DNA of 64,000 nt from Brachionus koreanus (taxonomy: Eukaryota; Rotifera; Eurotatoria; Ploima; Brachionidae): contig PJRA01000313.1 of the NCBI GenBank assembly GCA_016987375.1, positions 3,112,059-3,176,058 of the forward strand, written 5' to 3'. The notes under the pieces are model-generated. The model did not search any database and was not told the origin of the DNA. It worked only from the letters and a program-made list of their open reading frames with translations. Of the stretch, positions 36,401 to 48,846 are shown one piece after another. How positions within the stretch are numbered: the stretch's first letter is position 1; each line of letters begins with the position of its first letter. A program made the position numbers and the translations under genes.

Positions 36401-38801
36401 AGTTCAATAAACCTACAGAAATTGAATCTGTGTTATTTATATTTAAAAAATATATATAACTTTCTTAACAAATAATTTTAATGAATTTTTAAAAAAATGT
36501 GCATTATTTTTTCTTTAATTTAAATTTTCTAAATATCTATTATAATTAATGTTTAATTCATCTTTGTTAATTCAGCAGACGGCATTATCACAGATATAAT
36601 TGTATCACAAAAGATGTTATTTTATCTGAAGCAGTAATTAGTGATTTGTCCCTGATTTAATTCTATTTTAAATTCTTGGATTCTTTAATTTTTTCTTCTC
36701 ATCGAATTCATTTTTTTTGAAAAGTAATTATAATAATTGAACTATTAAATAAAATAAAAATAAATTTAGTACAATAAAATTTTCAATGGCTTTTGGGATT
36801 TAGACTAAATTATATTTTTAAATCTTCATTTTATTTTTTTTATTTGAATTTTGAAATTCAGTATTGATGTTTAACTCTCAAATATAATTCCAAAATATAA
36901 AATTAACCCTTCGTTATTCACAATATTAAGGGCTATGCCTCACATATCTTAATATAAAGTTTTTAAAAGCCAAATTAAAATCACAATCAATAATTATACA
37001 GAATTTTAATTAAAGAATAATATAATAAATAAAATTCGTTTAGCTTTTTTTAGAAAATTTTTCTTCTAATTTGTTTATAAGTGGCATCAATATTTTTACA
37101 TACTTGAAACTTGTTTGAAACATTTAAAAGCATTTGAAGCTTGGGATTTTTCTCTTTTTTATATTTAATTCAAAATGAAATAAATAAGAAAATTGTTTAA
37201 TAATTTAGAGCAATTAACAGCACCAACCACAATATAAATAATATCGTCGTTTTTTCAATAATTTTAGTTATTGAATTTTTCAACCTTTTTTTGAGTTCTA
37301 ATCATTTAAAAGAGTCACGGTTTAAATGGATTCTTAAATTTTGTATTTGTTTTAATATTTGATAAAACGTTTCATTATAAATGTAAACCAAAATTGGATG
37401 CTAAGCAACTTTGCTTATTTCAAGTTAAAAACAGGAGGCAAATTTCATTTACAGCGTCTTATTTTAAATTAAATTTAAAATTTAGAGGCTTATTCAAATG
37501 GAAATTTAGATGAAACATTTCAATTTTACCACGCAAAATTTAAGAAATAAAAAGTAGATTATTAAGCATTTAAAATTATTTTTTTTTGACTAGTATTTTC
37601 TAATATTTTGGTTGGGAATATTCATGGAAATTTTTGTTTTGATTATGATAAAAGAATTTTGAAATAATACAGTACATGAGCTCAAGTTTTCTTTAAATTC
37701 ATTCTCAAGTCTAAATTTGGAATTATTTTATTTTTCTTAAATTTCTTAAAAGCTTCTAACAAATATTTATTAATAAATTGTTTTTACAAACAGTGAATTC
37801 AGTATTCAGAGTCATTAAACACGTAATTTATCTTATTTTTAAAACATTCTTCCAGCTTAATTAAATATTGCTTAAGATAAACTAATTCTTAGCGTCGAAA
37901 TCTCATAAACGTCAGATAGCATTTAATATAAGAGAATATTATTCTTTAGTTTACTTTATACAAAGCTTTTTTGAATTAATTTATGGTACCTCATCAAGCT
38001 ATTAATCAAAAATTATTCGAAAAGTTTATTCTTTTATTCAAAGAAATATTTCAGTTTTTAGCGTTAAGTAAACATTCATTTTGCTCTAAAACATTTTGCC
38101 AATTGAATATAAAAAAGGTTTTGTTTTGGTTGAAATTTGATTTATTGAAATAAAAATGCTCAAATTTTTAAACTTGGCAAAAAATTGTCTTCAAAACAAG
38201 ATTTGATTTAAAGTCAATCACAAAAGTGTTTAGTTTTCAGACAAATTTTTTTTTCACTGTGTTTCTCGCTTAAGGGTGTTGATTCTTTGTTGATAATAGA
38301 GAAAAAACCGGAAATTAATTTATTATTTTCTCCCTAATTTTAATTAATAAGCATACTTATTATGCTCGAAATCAACATGAAATATTTTTTGTTCATGTGA
38401 AATTTACCAGTCTGCTGTTTGCTGCATTTTCGAAATTACATCAGACATTACAGTACTAACAAGGCAATAAATATTATAATTAAAAATAGCATTCGATCGA
38501 GTTAAATTTCTCCTATTGTTGAATGTTAAAATATTCCTTCAAACATTTGTATATAAAGAAAAAAATTGTTTTAGTTGAGTTTATTCGATTTGATTTTTCT
38601 AATATTTCTTATTTAATCCTTTTGAAAATAGGATGCTAGGACAACTAAAATTTTCTTAAATTTTAGTAACGCTTTGCCTAATTTCCCTGATTTGTTTCTC
38701 AAATTACTTATTTTAAGATTAATTATTTTTAAATTAAGCTTTTAGAGACTAATTAACATTGATTTTTTGCCAATTTTTTTTTAAATAAAAAACATCAATC
38801 A
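33442..38801. other. Long gene-poor intergenic region
   Basis: 5.4 kb of AT-rich sequence between the SLC45 and SLC6 genes. Contents seen: a MITE at 34825-35108 and a possible Copia scrap at 36250-36459 (see findings). A short GC-richer stretch at about 34706-34805 is of unknown nature. Nothing else could be recognised; first non-coding exons of either transporter could lie here. Confidence 0.5.
34825..35108. mobile_element. MITE-like element, second copy of the GGCATTGTGAA family
   Basis: A 284-bp near-palindrome: the left end GGCATTGTGAATTTTTTAGC is mirrored at the right end. The inner block 'gtgcaaaatttatcagttga' is mirrored by 'tcaattgataaattttgcac'. It shares ends and inner blocks with the element at 6774-7290 but is about half as long. 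No coding capacity. Confidence 0.75.
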
Positions 38802-41800
38802 TTGTGCTTACAAGTAATGACCAATAATCATAATCGCGGTACTTGGAACAACAAGGCAGATTTTGTAATTGCTCTTATTTCATATGGAGTTGGTCTCGGA
38901 AACGTGTGGAGGTATAAAGTCGAACAATCAGAGATTAATAGATTAGATTTTAGCCTCAATTATTCTTATTTGAATTTCATTCATAAAAACTCTAATCTCT
39001 AAAAGCTCTGATTGATTTTAGTATGAAAATTATGCTCATTTTTTTTTAAACAAGATTTCCATATTTGGCTTATTCATCTGGCGGTGGTAAGAAACATTAA
39101 TTTAAAATTAATTAATCAACACTTTTTGTTAATTATTAATTAGAAAAAAATAAAAATAAAAAAAATGTTTTAGAATAGAAGGAGGAAAAAAATTGCTTTG
39201 ATTAATTTGAAAGCTTAAATTTTTATTTAAAAATTAAATTAAAGGTGCATTCTTAATACCATCATTGGTAAGCTCTGTTGTTGTCGGTATTCCATATGCT
39301 TTACTGGAAGTTTCGTTGGGACAATGGATGAAAGAAGGTGGCATCGGTGCATGGAATTTAACGCCTTTATTTAAAGGTAATTTTTGTCAAAAACTAAAAT
39401 TTAATTCTAAATAATTTTTATTAGCCAACTATCAAAACACATAAAAAGGTTTTGATTGAGCTCAATAAAAAAATCATCTGACCTAAGTAATTTAGCTTAA
39501 AAATTACAATTAAGTTAGATAAAATCTTTAATCTTTGAATTTATAAAAAAAAAAAATTTCAACTAAAAATATCATCATTTTAGCTATATTATTAAATACT
39601 ATTACTAATCGACATTTTTATTTTGCTAAGGGATCGGCTTTGCTAATTTAATTATTGTTTTTTTCGGGAATGTTTACTACGAAGTTATATTAGCATGGTC
39701 ATTGCGCTATCTGTATGACTCATTTAGCTATGAGCTCCCGTGGAAGTCATGTTCTAATAAATGGAATTCTAAATGCTGTTCTGAAGAGCTGTTGTACGGT
39801 AAATCACGTGATCCAATTTCTTCAAAAAACATGACAAAAACAGAGCCACTCTTGATTTTCGACAATAGTTCCATATCTGAATGCGAAAAACGTCTTGATC
39901 CTATAACCGAATATTGGGAGTAATTTAAAGACTAAATAATTGAACAAGGATTTTTTTATTGTTTGTAACCAAGATTAAATGTATTGGGCATATCAAAAGG
40001 AATCGAACATGTAGGATCCATCAAGCCAGATTTACTTTTTGCCCTATTTTTAGCCTGGTTAATAGTTTATTTTAGTATTTTTCGTGGAATGAAAAATAGT
40101 CAACTAGTAATCATATCATTAAATAATTATAAATATGATCAAATAATCTAAATTTATTTTACAAGATTGTTTATATTACTGCTACAATGCCATATGTTTT
40201 TCTTTTCATTTTACTAATTAGAGGACTTTTCCTCCCCGGATCAATTGACGGAATAATTTATTACTTAAAACCTGACTGGCCTAAACTCCTAGAATTTCAA
40301 GTATCCTTTTTTTTTTATATTTATTCAAGATTTATTTTTCAAATTATTTTTCAAAGGTATGGTCTGATGCTGGTACACAAGTTTTTTACTCATACGGGAT
40401 TGGTATTGCCGCTTTAGTCGCTTTGGGTAGTTATAATCAGTTCAATCATAATTCATATCGAGATGTTATCATTTTTACAATATCAAATTCATTCACAAGT
40501 GTTCTTTCCGGTTTTGTTATATTTTCTGTTTTGGGCTATATGGCTCATATTCAAGGTGTTAGCATTAATGAAGTGGCTGAAGAAGGACCAGGCCTAGCGT
40601 TTATTGTGTAAGATAACTAAATTTTTCTTGTGGATATTTTATTTTGGATTGAAAAATAACTCTAAAATCAATACAAATTTATTTTTTCTTAAAGCAGGAA
40701 GCATATCACTATTGAAAAGTATATGTCATATATGTTATAGTTATTTTAAAATGAAACTCAAAAAATTTACTTTTTCTATTTTTGAAAATTTTAAAACAAC
40801 TTTTAAACAAATTTTTTTATTTATTTTTTAGATATCCTCAGGCATTATCCTTGATGCCTTTTAGTCCAATATGGTCGGTGATGTTTTTTATTATGCTTTT
40901 TCTTTTGGGCCTTGGTACTCAATTGGTCGCAGCTGAAGCTATAACTACTGCTCTAATTGATGAATACATGCCATATATTAAAAAATATATTAATTGTAAA
41001 TACACAAAAGAAATTGTGTCAGCTATAAATGTTTCTGTTTCATTCATTTGTGGCTTGCCAATGATTACCAATGTAATTTTTTGATTTAAGTAATTTTGTA
41101 AATGTATTTTTAATTTTTAATTTAAAAAAAAGGGTGGAATGTATGTTTTTCAAATATTTGACTATTATGCTGCTTCAAGAACTTTGTTATTTGTTGGCTT
41201 ATTCGAATGCATTGCTATAGCTTATTTTTATGGTGTTAAAAAGTATTGTAAAAATTTAGAAACTATGTGGGAATTTAAACTTGGTCCATGGCTAAAAATA
41301 ATGTGGGTTTTTGCTACACCATTTTTTACTTTGGTAATTTTTCTTTGATTCTTTTCAAAGACATATTTTAGAGTTTAATTTAAACAGGTCTTAATTGTTT
41401 TTACTGTTTTGACGTATGAAGATTTAACATATAATCGAACATACAAGTATCCACACTGGGCACTCATGTTTGGATGGGGATTGTCAATTTCTTCTTTTAT
41501 TTGTATCCCAGTTTATGCCTTGTTCAAAGTGTTTATTACTCCAGGAAATCTCAAAGAGGTATTATGTTACTTTTTTAATATCATAACCTGAGGCAATAAG
41601 ATAAAAAAATCTAAACATCTATCAATAAACAAGCTAATAAACTAGCGTATAATGGAGTGAATACCTGGGATAGATGAATAGATAGGGTTTCAACCCTTAA
41701 CTCCAAAATTAACCCATTTGACCCAATTACCACGGTACAGTTGTATTTATACCTTTTGCCTCAAATTGTGTAACAAATTCTTATAAAACAGCTTAAATAA

Positions 41801-42703
41801 AAACATGTATATAATAATTTTATTTAACCTGTATACAGTTTTTCATTTTTTTACTATAAATGAGAGAATTAAAGGCTTTTAAGCTTTAAGCAACTGTTTT
41901 TTTTTAACTTTATCAAAATATCCTTAGAAACAAAATTAGGCGACACTTAAAAAAGGTTCTGGAATTTATTCTATATCGAGATCTTGATGAAAGAAGGGAA
42001 TTAGGATTCTAAACAGCAACAAAATTTGATATTTTGTTAAAATTTATTTTAAAAATTATTCTAAAAGATAAAATTTTTCATAATTTTTCTATTCATTTTA
42101 ACTGTTTAAAAAAAATTAAAAATTATCCAAGAAATAGCAAAGAAATTACTATTTTAAGTGCAGTATTTATTATAAATTTTATACTAATTTCAATAAAGAT
42201 TTCAACTCTTTAAAATCTTAAAGAATATATTTTAAAATGAAAATTTGGATTTTTTTATAGGTACATATCATTTAAATTTTGATTAAATGAAAATTTTACG
42301 GAGAAATAGGGCTATTTTTGGGGAATTAGGGCCAAGTTTAGACTAAATGAGTGAGTTTTAGGTATAAATTTCTCATTATCTAAAATTAAAAATATTACTA
42401 AAATAGATCACCGATTAAACTAAATTACAATAATTAATAACAATTTTTTTTTTATTTTTAAAGAGATTAATTCGCTTGAGGACATATCAGTTCAAGATTC
42501 ATCAAATTGGATTGGGAAATCCGGTGCAAAATGTAGATAGAAAAATTTTGAATGATTATGAAAAATCTCTTGATGAAAACAAAAATTTAATTATAACTAC
42601 TATTGATGAAAATATACCGGTGGGAGATTTTCAAAATTGCTCTACATCAGAAGATGACAATGGTTCCCAATTTGCCGATTCAAGAACTATCATTAAACCT
42701 TGA
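38802..42703 (+). CDS. SLC6 family Na+/Cl--coupled transporter (GABA/taurine/creatine-like subgroup)
   Basis: Plasma-membrane neurotransmitter or osmolyte symporter. Eleven exons: 38802-38911, 39055-39086, 39245-39376, 39631-39919, 39974-40106, 40166-40300, 40357-40607, 40832-41072, 41133-41333, 41388-41558, 42464-42703. They join in frame to 644 residues. TM1 holds [13 protein letters not shown] (29-41), with Gly31 where monoamine transporters have Asp, so an amino-acid-type substrate is expected. EL2 has the paired cysteines ([11 protein letters not shown]). TM5-6 resemble GAT/BGT/TauT ([10 protein letters not shown], then [15 protein letters not shown] and [13 protein letters not shown]). 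TM8 reads LLGLGTQ, with Gly389 in place of the usual Na2-site Asp. Later blocks [15 protein letters not shown] and [10 protein letters not shown] match the family. Exon 2 is only 32 nt. The donor of intron 6 matches the U12 consensus. The start could also be Met6. Confidence 0.9.
41645..41735 (-). mobile_element. Weak tRNA-like (SINE) sequence in the last SLC6 intron
   Basis: On the minus strand TGGTAATTGGGT (41721-41732) resembles an A box and GGTTGAAACCC (41685-41695) a B box, in a GC-richer island within the 905-bp intron 10. Stems are poor. This is a low-confidence call based on the boxes and composition only. Confidence 0.25.
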
Positions 42704-44170
42704 ATATATTTTATACTAAAATGCTGAATAATTATTGATTGATTTAAATAATTGAAAAGGAACATTTTTAATTTGTTCTAAAATTTTGCTAGCCATAATA
42801 GAAAAACAAGTTTGTAATCTTGTAAAATGTTTATTTTAAAAAAAATTTTGAGTAATTGATCAATTTATTCGGTATATTTGAATTTATTTTATGATTTTTG
42901 AATTTTATTTTTAAATATCTAAAAATTAAAAAAAAATTGCGTTAATATTTTTTATAATATTTTTATTAAATTATTGATTCCATGAGTTCTAATTTATTTA
43001 CTTACGGTGACTGTGTAAAAAAATTTTAGTTTTAAATTTTTTTTTAATCAAATAAATTTTTAAAATTAAAACATTCTTTATAGCTCTAATCTAACTAAAT
43101 AAAAAAAATTAAAACTGGCAATTATGCTCACTAAAAATGATAAAAATGAAAAACCAAAAGAAAAACTTGGGAATGATTTTCGGAAAGACTAAATTACAGA
43201 CAACAAAAAAATTATTTTTTTTTAATAAATGTATTTTTGTTTAAAATTTTAATAAATTAATTAAATATTTAAATTTTTATATGGAAAAAATTTTATTTTT
43301 TGTATTCCTCCAAGATTTAATCACATTCATTTTTTTTTAATTTTTGAAGCACTATTCCAAGACAAATTTAATTATTTTATCTTGGTACAATTTTCAATTT
43401 TAACTCAAATATTTTTGTTTCAATTTTGATCAATTGTACGACGCTTTTTTATTTTAATTTTTTCTTAAATTAATTAAAATTTTACCTAATAAATTACTCT
43501 CAAATCCCACACAGTTTATATGAACAATTAATAATTTGTTTTCAATTTAATCAACGAGACTTTGTGAAGTTGAAACTTGGATGTTTTTAGCTTGCTATAC
43601 ATCTCTTTTTTATTGACATTATGGTTAAATTTAAGTGTCCGGTAATTGACTAAACAAAGGCTTTGAATTTTTGAGCAGTAACCATGTTGTTTTATTATGA
43701 CCGGTTTCGACTGGGAAATAATTGCAGTGTGGATGATCAATTTGATGCAGTAGCCTCTGTGTCAGATCGGAGCTGTTGCTCAAAAAGGTATTGGAAAAGG
43801 AGATGAGCGCTTCCCCATTATCAGCTAGGATGGAAAAGGGTTTATTATTATTATTATTATTAACCATATTATTAATTAATGAAGTTCAAGTATTTCATAA
43901 TGAACTAGATCTAGACTTAAACAAATAATTCCATTAAAACTGAAATATAAAATTTCTTTGTAGAAAAAAGTTTCAAATGTCATCAAACTTTTGTCTCAAA
44001 ATTTAAGAAATTTTAAGTAGAATTAATTTTTTTTTTATCAAAGAAATAAACTTTAAGCTTAATAATAAGAATCTATGATGATCATTATAGTTAAGAAGGA
44101 GCAAAAATTTAATCTAATCACAGATCTAGAAAGCAATTAATTATTTTGCTATTAAAATTATACTTTACGG
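42704..44170. other. Intergenic; GC-richer repeat-like stretch with TTA microsatellite
   Basis: Mostly AT-rich and featureless. 43640-43865 is richer in GC and ends in a short (TTA)n run at 43843-43861, the look of the 3' end of a retroelement with a microsatellite tail. No protein family was recognised in it. Confidence 0.35.
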
Positions 44171-44767
44171 ACATTTAGATCATTAAATATGTTATATTTT
44201 ATGTTTATGTTGTATTGGATTTCGAGCACAAAGCATTTTGTGCCAAAATTCGAGACACTCGGATCTCAAAAAGAGCGCAATAGTGAATAGAATCATAAAA
44301 CAAAAATGGTTTATATGGCGTTTTCCATAAATAATAAATATCATTTCTTATCGATTTTGAACCCAGCTTTTGGACACAAATGCCATGTTATATTTTGCTA
44401 TATTTATTCAAACGATTTTCTAAAAACTAGAACCAAGCATACCAATCACAAAACAATATTTCTAAAGAACAACAACAATCAAATTTTTATAATTTATTAG
44501 TCATTTAGCCTTCAACTGACTATTAAGTAAATATCAGTCTATTATTTAAAGCAGTAAATCTACGCCAGTTGAGCTCATACAAAAAAATTAAAAAATAACT
44601 TTAAATCAAAATGTTCAAGCATCGAATAGCCTGGACTAAAATCGCCAATTCGAGTACTCAATAGACGCATAATATTTTAGGCCATCTTATTATTTATGTT
44701 ATAAATAGACGTAAAATACATAAACATAAAATGGTCTAAAATATTACGTTTTCGGTCATCTAAATGT
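44171..44767. mobile_element. Palindromic MITE-like element
   Basis: Terminal inverted repeats ACATTTAGAT (44171-44180) and ATCTAAATGT (44758-44767) continue inward with matching 'atattttatgtttatg' on each side. A second, tighter palindrome lies near the right end (44671-44747), where 'taatattttaggccat' faces 'atggtctaaaatatta'. About 600 bp, no coding capacity, unrelated in sequence to the GGCATTGTGAA family. Confidence 0.55.
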
Positions 44768-44871
44768 TGCCAAATGTTCAACAACAAGGTAAATAAACAT
44801 TTTATTTAAAAAATTAAACTAATTTGTACAAAAATTTTTGATTAAATACAAAAATGGAATATAAACTGTGT

Positions 44872-47800
44872 TTAATTTGACATTTGTTGTCCCTGCGTAC
44901 TGAGTGAATTGGTAATTGTAGCCAAATGATCTAGTTGCTTTTGTTCCCCGTTTATTTGAAGGCTTTCTTTAAAGCTAGTTTCTATAAAACGTTGTAGCAT
45001 CATTTTTTGCTCTTGGTTGAGATTGGCATTTTGAATTAGCTCCAAATTTATTTCAAGTATTTGATATCTTTCGGTTAACTCTCGCTCATAATCTGCTGGC
45101 AAAATGCCGAAAACTTCCTTTATTTTATTAATTTAATTAAAATTAATTTTTATTAAATTATTAAGTTACGTTCGCTTTGTTAATCAATTCATTCGAAGAA
45201 GGCTGTGGCTTTGTTTCAGTTTCTATCGGAACACTGATAACTTGAAACTCTGAAGGATTCATGAGGGACCAATGCAGGCCTATGAGACTCTGATTTTGTG
45301 TTACCACTATTGGCTTATCCCAAAGGTTAATCATGTCTGATATTCCTGCTGTTAGAGCGTCTTCCTCAATTGCTGGATAAGTAGAGTTATAAGGAGCAAA
45401 CTTGATATTATCACAGCCTGTCAACAGAATTGGACTTGTAGGAGTCAAAAGATAAAAATTGCACATTGAACAATTCCTTGAAAAAAAACTCTAAATTAGA
45501 TCTTTTTCCCAAATTTTTTTTATCCAAATTTACCTAATGATTATTCTTCTACAAATTGAAACAATTGTGCAATCGTTACAATTATCTACTGTTACTGTTC
45601 GCTGAGTAGGTCCAACAAACAAAAGAGATTTTTTGCATTTTTTTATTGAACAAGATCTTAAAAAATTGAAAAATCACTAAATTAAATTTTCTTTTCAATT
45701 ACCTTAATGACTGCAATATGTATATATTTGATGATAAGCATTTGTCTATGTAGAGACCACAATTTCGAAATGTTTGAGAATTCTTACAAATAGAAAATTT
45801 GAAATTTAAAATCAATTTAAAAAAATATATAAATATCTCTATACTTCTACTAAAGTTTGTTTGAGAACTTGACTGACAAAAACTATGAAATCGCTAATTG
45901 AAAAAAATTTAATAAATTTTCCATTAGCATTATTAAATAAAACTGACTTTTTTGGAGCAGAATTAATATTTGTTATGATTTTGCCATATTTCTTGGGGTC
46001 CATAGAACCGCCAAGATAAGTTGCCGTGATTCTTTTTCCATTCCGGAGACACGAATTCAATCCAAATGGATTCATTTCAATATAGTTTTTGAGAAATATG
46101 ACCAAATTTTTAACATACATTTTGCCATCATTCTTAAAATATTTTTTATTTAATTAAAATTGTCTCAATCAATTTTAAATTACTAACCATCTTTGACTGA
46201 ACTGATGATTGCTTTAGTAATTGACTAAAAGGCAAAATTGTTTGATAATTATCAACAGAGCCCTCCAAAATAAAATTAAGAGCTTGTTGAATCTCTTCAC
46301 TCACTATGTCATTTTGATTAATTGTTTTATCGAAAGAAAATAGGCTAATAATCTCATCAAAATTTTTAGTCACAAAATTAATGAAATTTAGTTCATCTGT
46401 TCCCTACACGCAAAATAGACATTTAAAAAATTTATCTTGACATTATTAATTAACTTACTTTGGATTTCTTGCGATCATTTCCATCACTACGATTGACTGG
46501 CCATCTAAAAAGCAAAGTGTTCAATTTTAAAAACAAAAAATATTTTGCCTCTTACTCTTCTCGTGACATTATGGAAGATTTTAAATCTATTGTATAGAAT
46601 TGTTGTATGTATAAATGAAGAATAAATTGGTACAAGTCAACTCTTTTGCAGTCTTTTATTTTCTCTTTTATTTTAATACTTTAAATTTAGTTGCTAAAAA
46701 AATATTTGAATAAAACCTTGTTCTTCTTTGCTTTTACACTTGTTTATTTCGATGTCAAATTCAATGCACCTTTGATTGCCATAGTTTGACATGGCGTAAA
46801 ACGATTCAAAGTACCTATTTTGTTGAATTATTTTAAGAATTTTTAATTAAATTTTTCATAAGAAAAAGGACAAAATTCCCTAAGTTCATAAATATGACTA
46901 AAAAAAGTAGATCAAGCCTAAAACTTGATAATATAGACAAATAAATAAATACTGTTGGTAAATACCAATTAGAAAATTAACTCAAAGAAATTGTCTATAA
47001 AATATTTTAAGATTTTTAATGTTTTAATGAAAATTAACATTTAAATTTCCTTAATACAAAATTGAAGCAATAAATATAAAAATAAATTATCTCTTATCTT
47101 ATTAAGGTTTTTAGATTTAATTGAATTAAAGAAAATTAGACGAATATTGGTTCTAGAACAACTCTTATATTAATATTGTATTTCTTTATTATTTTGAAAG
47201 CTCAACAACAAAAAATTGAGAAATCTTTGATTACAAAATAGAAAGTCAAAAATGAGATCCCAAACTTATTAATTTGCTTGGTAAAAGCCAAGAGAAAGAA
47301 ATAATTTTTAGAAAAGAGATAAAGCTTTATATGTATAGGTCAATTTTGAAGATTGTTATTTGATGAAACACTATCATTAGAGATATTTTGGTAAAAATGC
47401 AATTAGAGTCTAGTAAGAAGAAGGGAATAGGAATGGAACAAAAAGCGTACAAGTTTATTTTAAATTATATCGTATATTCAATAATAGAAAATTATTAACT
47501 CAAATTTATTTTTAAATATTTATTTTGCTGTTTAATTTTTTTTAATAAAAAAATAATTCCAATTTTTGAATATCTTTCATGTCATTGTCCATGTCATTTT
47601 TTGGATGAAATTACTAAAAAAAACAAAAAAAAAAGAATCTAAAATTTTGAAAATATTCGAGATTATTATTCAAATCTTTGACTATTGAAATCTTGCTTTC
47701 CCAGAAAATACATTCATATCATACGTCATTCATTACAATTAAAAATTCAAGTTTTGATTTAAATGTTATCAAAGATTTCATTTTCAACCTGTATCAAAAT

Positions 47801-48504
47801 TTATTATTTCAGCGCTTTAAAAAGCAAAATTTCAATAGTCTTTTGATCATTATTTTTTATTATAAAATAAAATTAAAGGCTAAATTTCCATTATGAAACA
47901 AAAAAAAAGTATGAAGCAAGAAAACAGAATTAGTTTTATAAAAATTTTACTTTGGTGACCCAAACAAGAGATCTTTTTAAAAACTAGATTTTATTTTTCA
48001 AAATATAATCAAAATATGTATTATGTTCTTTAGTTATACCAAAAGAGATAGGTAAATTTTAGTTTTTTGGAAAACACCCAATAATTTGTCCATTTTTTAT
48101 TTTTATTTCAAATAATGATTCAATTAATACTTTGCTATTTAAAGCCAATGTATTTGAAGAAAGTAGTAAAATGTGATAAAAAATCTTACATCCATGCCAA
48201 GTGCTCCGGTATGCTTATTTTGTTGCATGCAATATATCTCCATATTGAGTATCTTTTAAATATCGAAATAGATAAAATTATATAAAGTATATTTTGATTA
48301 TAGATTTACTCAATTTTTGGATAGCCTGAAGCTCCTTTGTTTTTCGCATAGTTTACTGTTTTTCGTAGGGTCTAAATATTTAAAATAGCGAATAATTATT
48401 GATAATTTTTGTCATCCAAAACTTACATTTGCATTTATATGATGAGAAATCGGATAGTTTATTGCACAGCTATTAAGTGGTTCATTTCTTAGCCAAACAT
48501 GCAT
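44872..48504 (-). CDS. TBCCD1: TBCC domain-containing protein 1 (TBCCD1)
   Basis: Relative of tubulin cofactor C and RP2, known in animals to act at the centrosome and in Golgi and nucleus positioning. Minus-strand exons start at 48504 with MHVWLRNEPLNSCAINYPIS, followed by SIWRYIACNKISIPEHLAWM. After a long intron (about 46816-48189) come YFESFYAMSNYG, VDLYQFILHLYIQQFYTIDL, ALNFILEGSVDNYQTILPFS, NPFGLNSCLRNGKRI, and the TBCC beta-helix region VGPTQRTVTVDNCNDCTIVS, RNCSMCNFYLLTPTSPILLT, NIKFAPYNSTYPAIEEDALT and INLWDKPIVV. The C-terminal helical tail has LNQEQKMMLQRFIETSF. Order and motifs match the whole family. TBCCD1 lacks the catalytic arginine finger of true TBCC; none could be assigned here. 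Confidence 0.9.
46816..48189. other. Long TBCCD1 intron
   Basis: About 1.37 kb, far longer than the other introns of this gene (about 50-100 bp). It is AT-rich, without recognised genes or repeats. Its boundaries follow from the family match on either side. Confidence 0.6.
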
Positions 48505-48846
48505 TCTTTAATATCTAAAATATTTGAATTAACATGTTCTGTTCTGATTTGAAAAAAGCCTGATTAAAGGCTCTATATAAGAAATTGAAAATAAAAATTT
48601 AATTTAGTATTTTTTTTTATTTTGAAATAAACGATTAAAAACATCAAGCCAACGTTTTCAAACTAACTAAAAAATTTATTAATGGAATTAAAAATAAGTA
48701 TAAAATGGGCCAAAATTTATGAAAATTTTTTCAAGAGTTATTTGTAGCTATATCAACTGTATTGACTTGACCGATAAAAATTTACATTTTTAGAATAAAT
48801 AATTTATGTCAAATGACTAGATTTTCTGTTTGATTTTTTCCATTTT

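Noticed and set aside
43528..43867. Overlapping minus-strand frames with less biased composition
   Set aside because: No family recognised. The Asn run comes from a TTA microsatellite; more likely a repeat than a gene.
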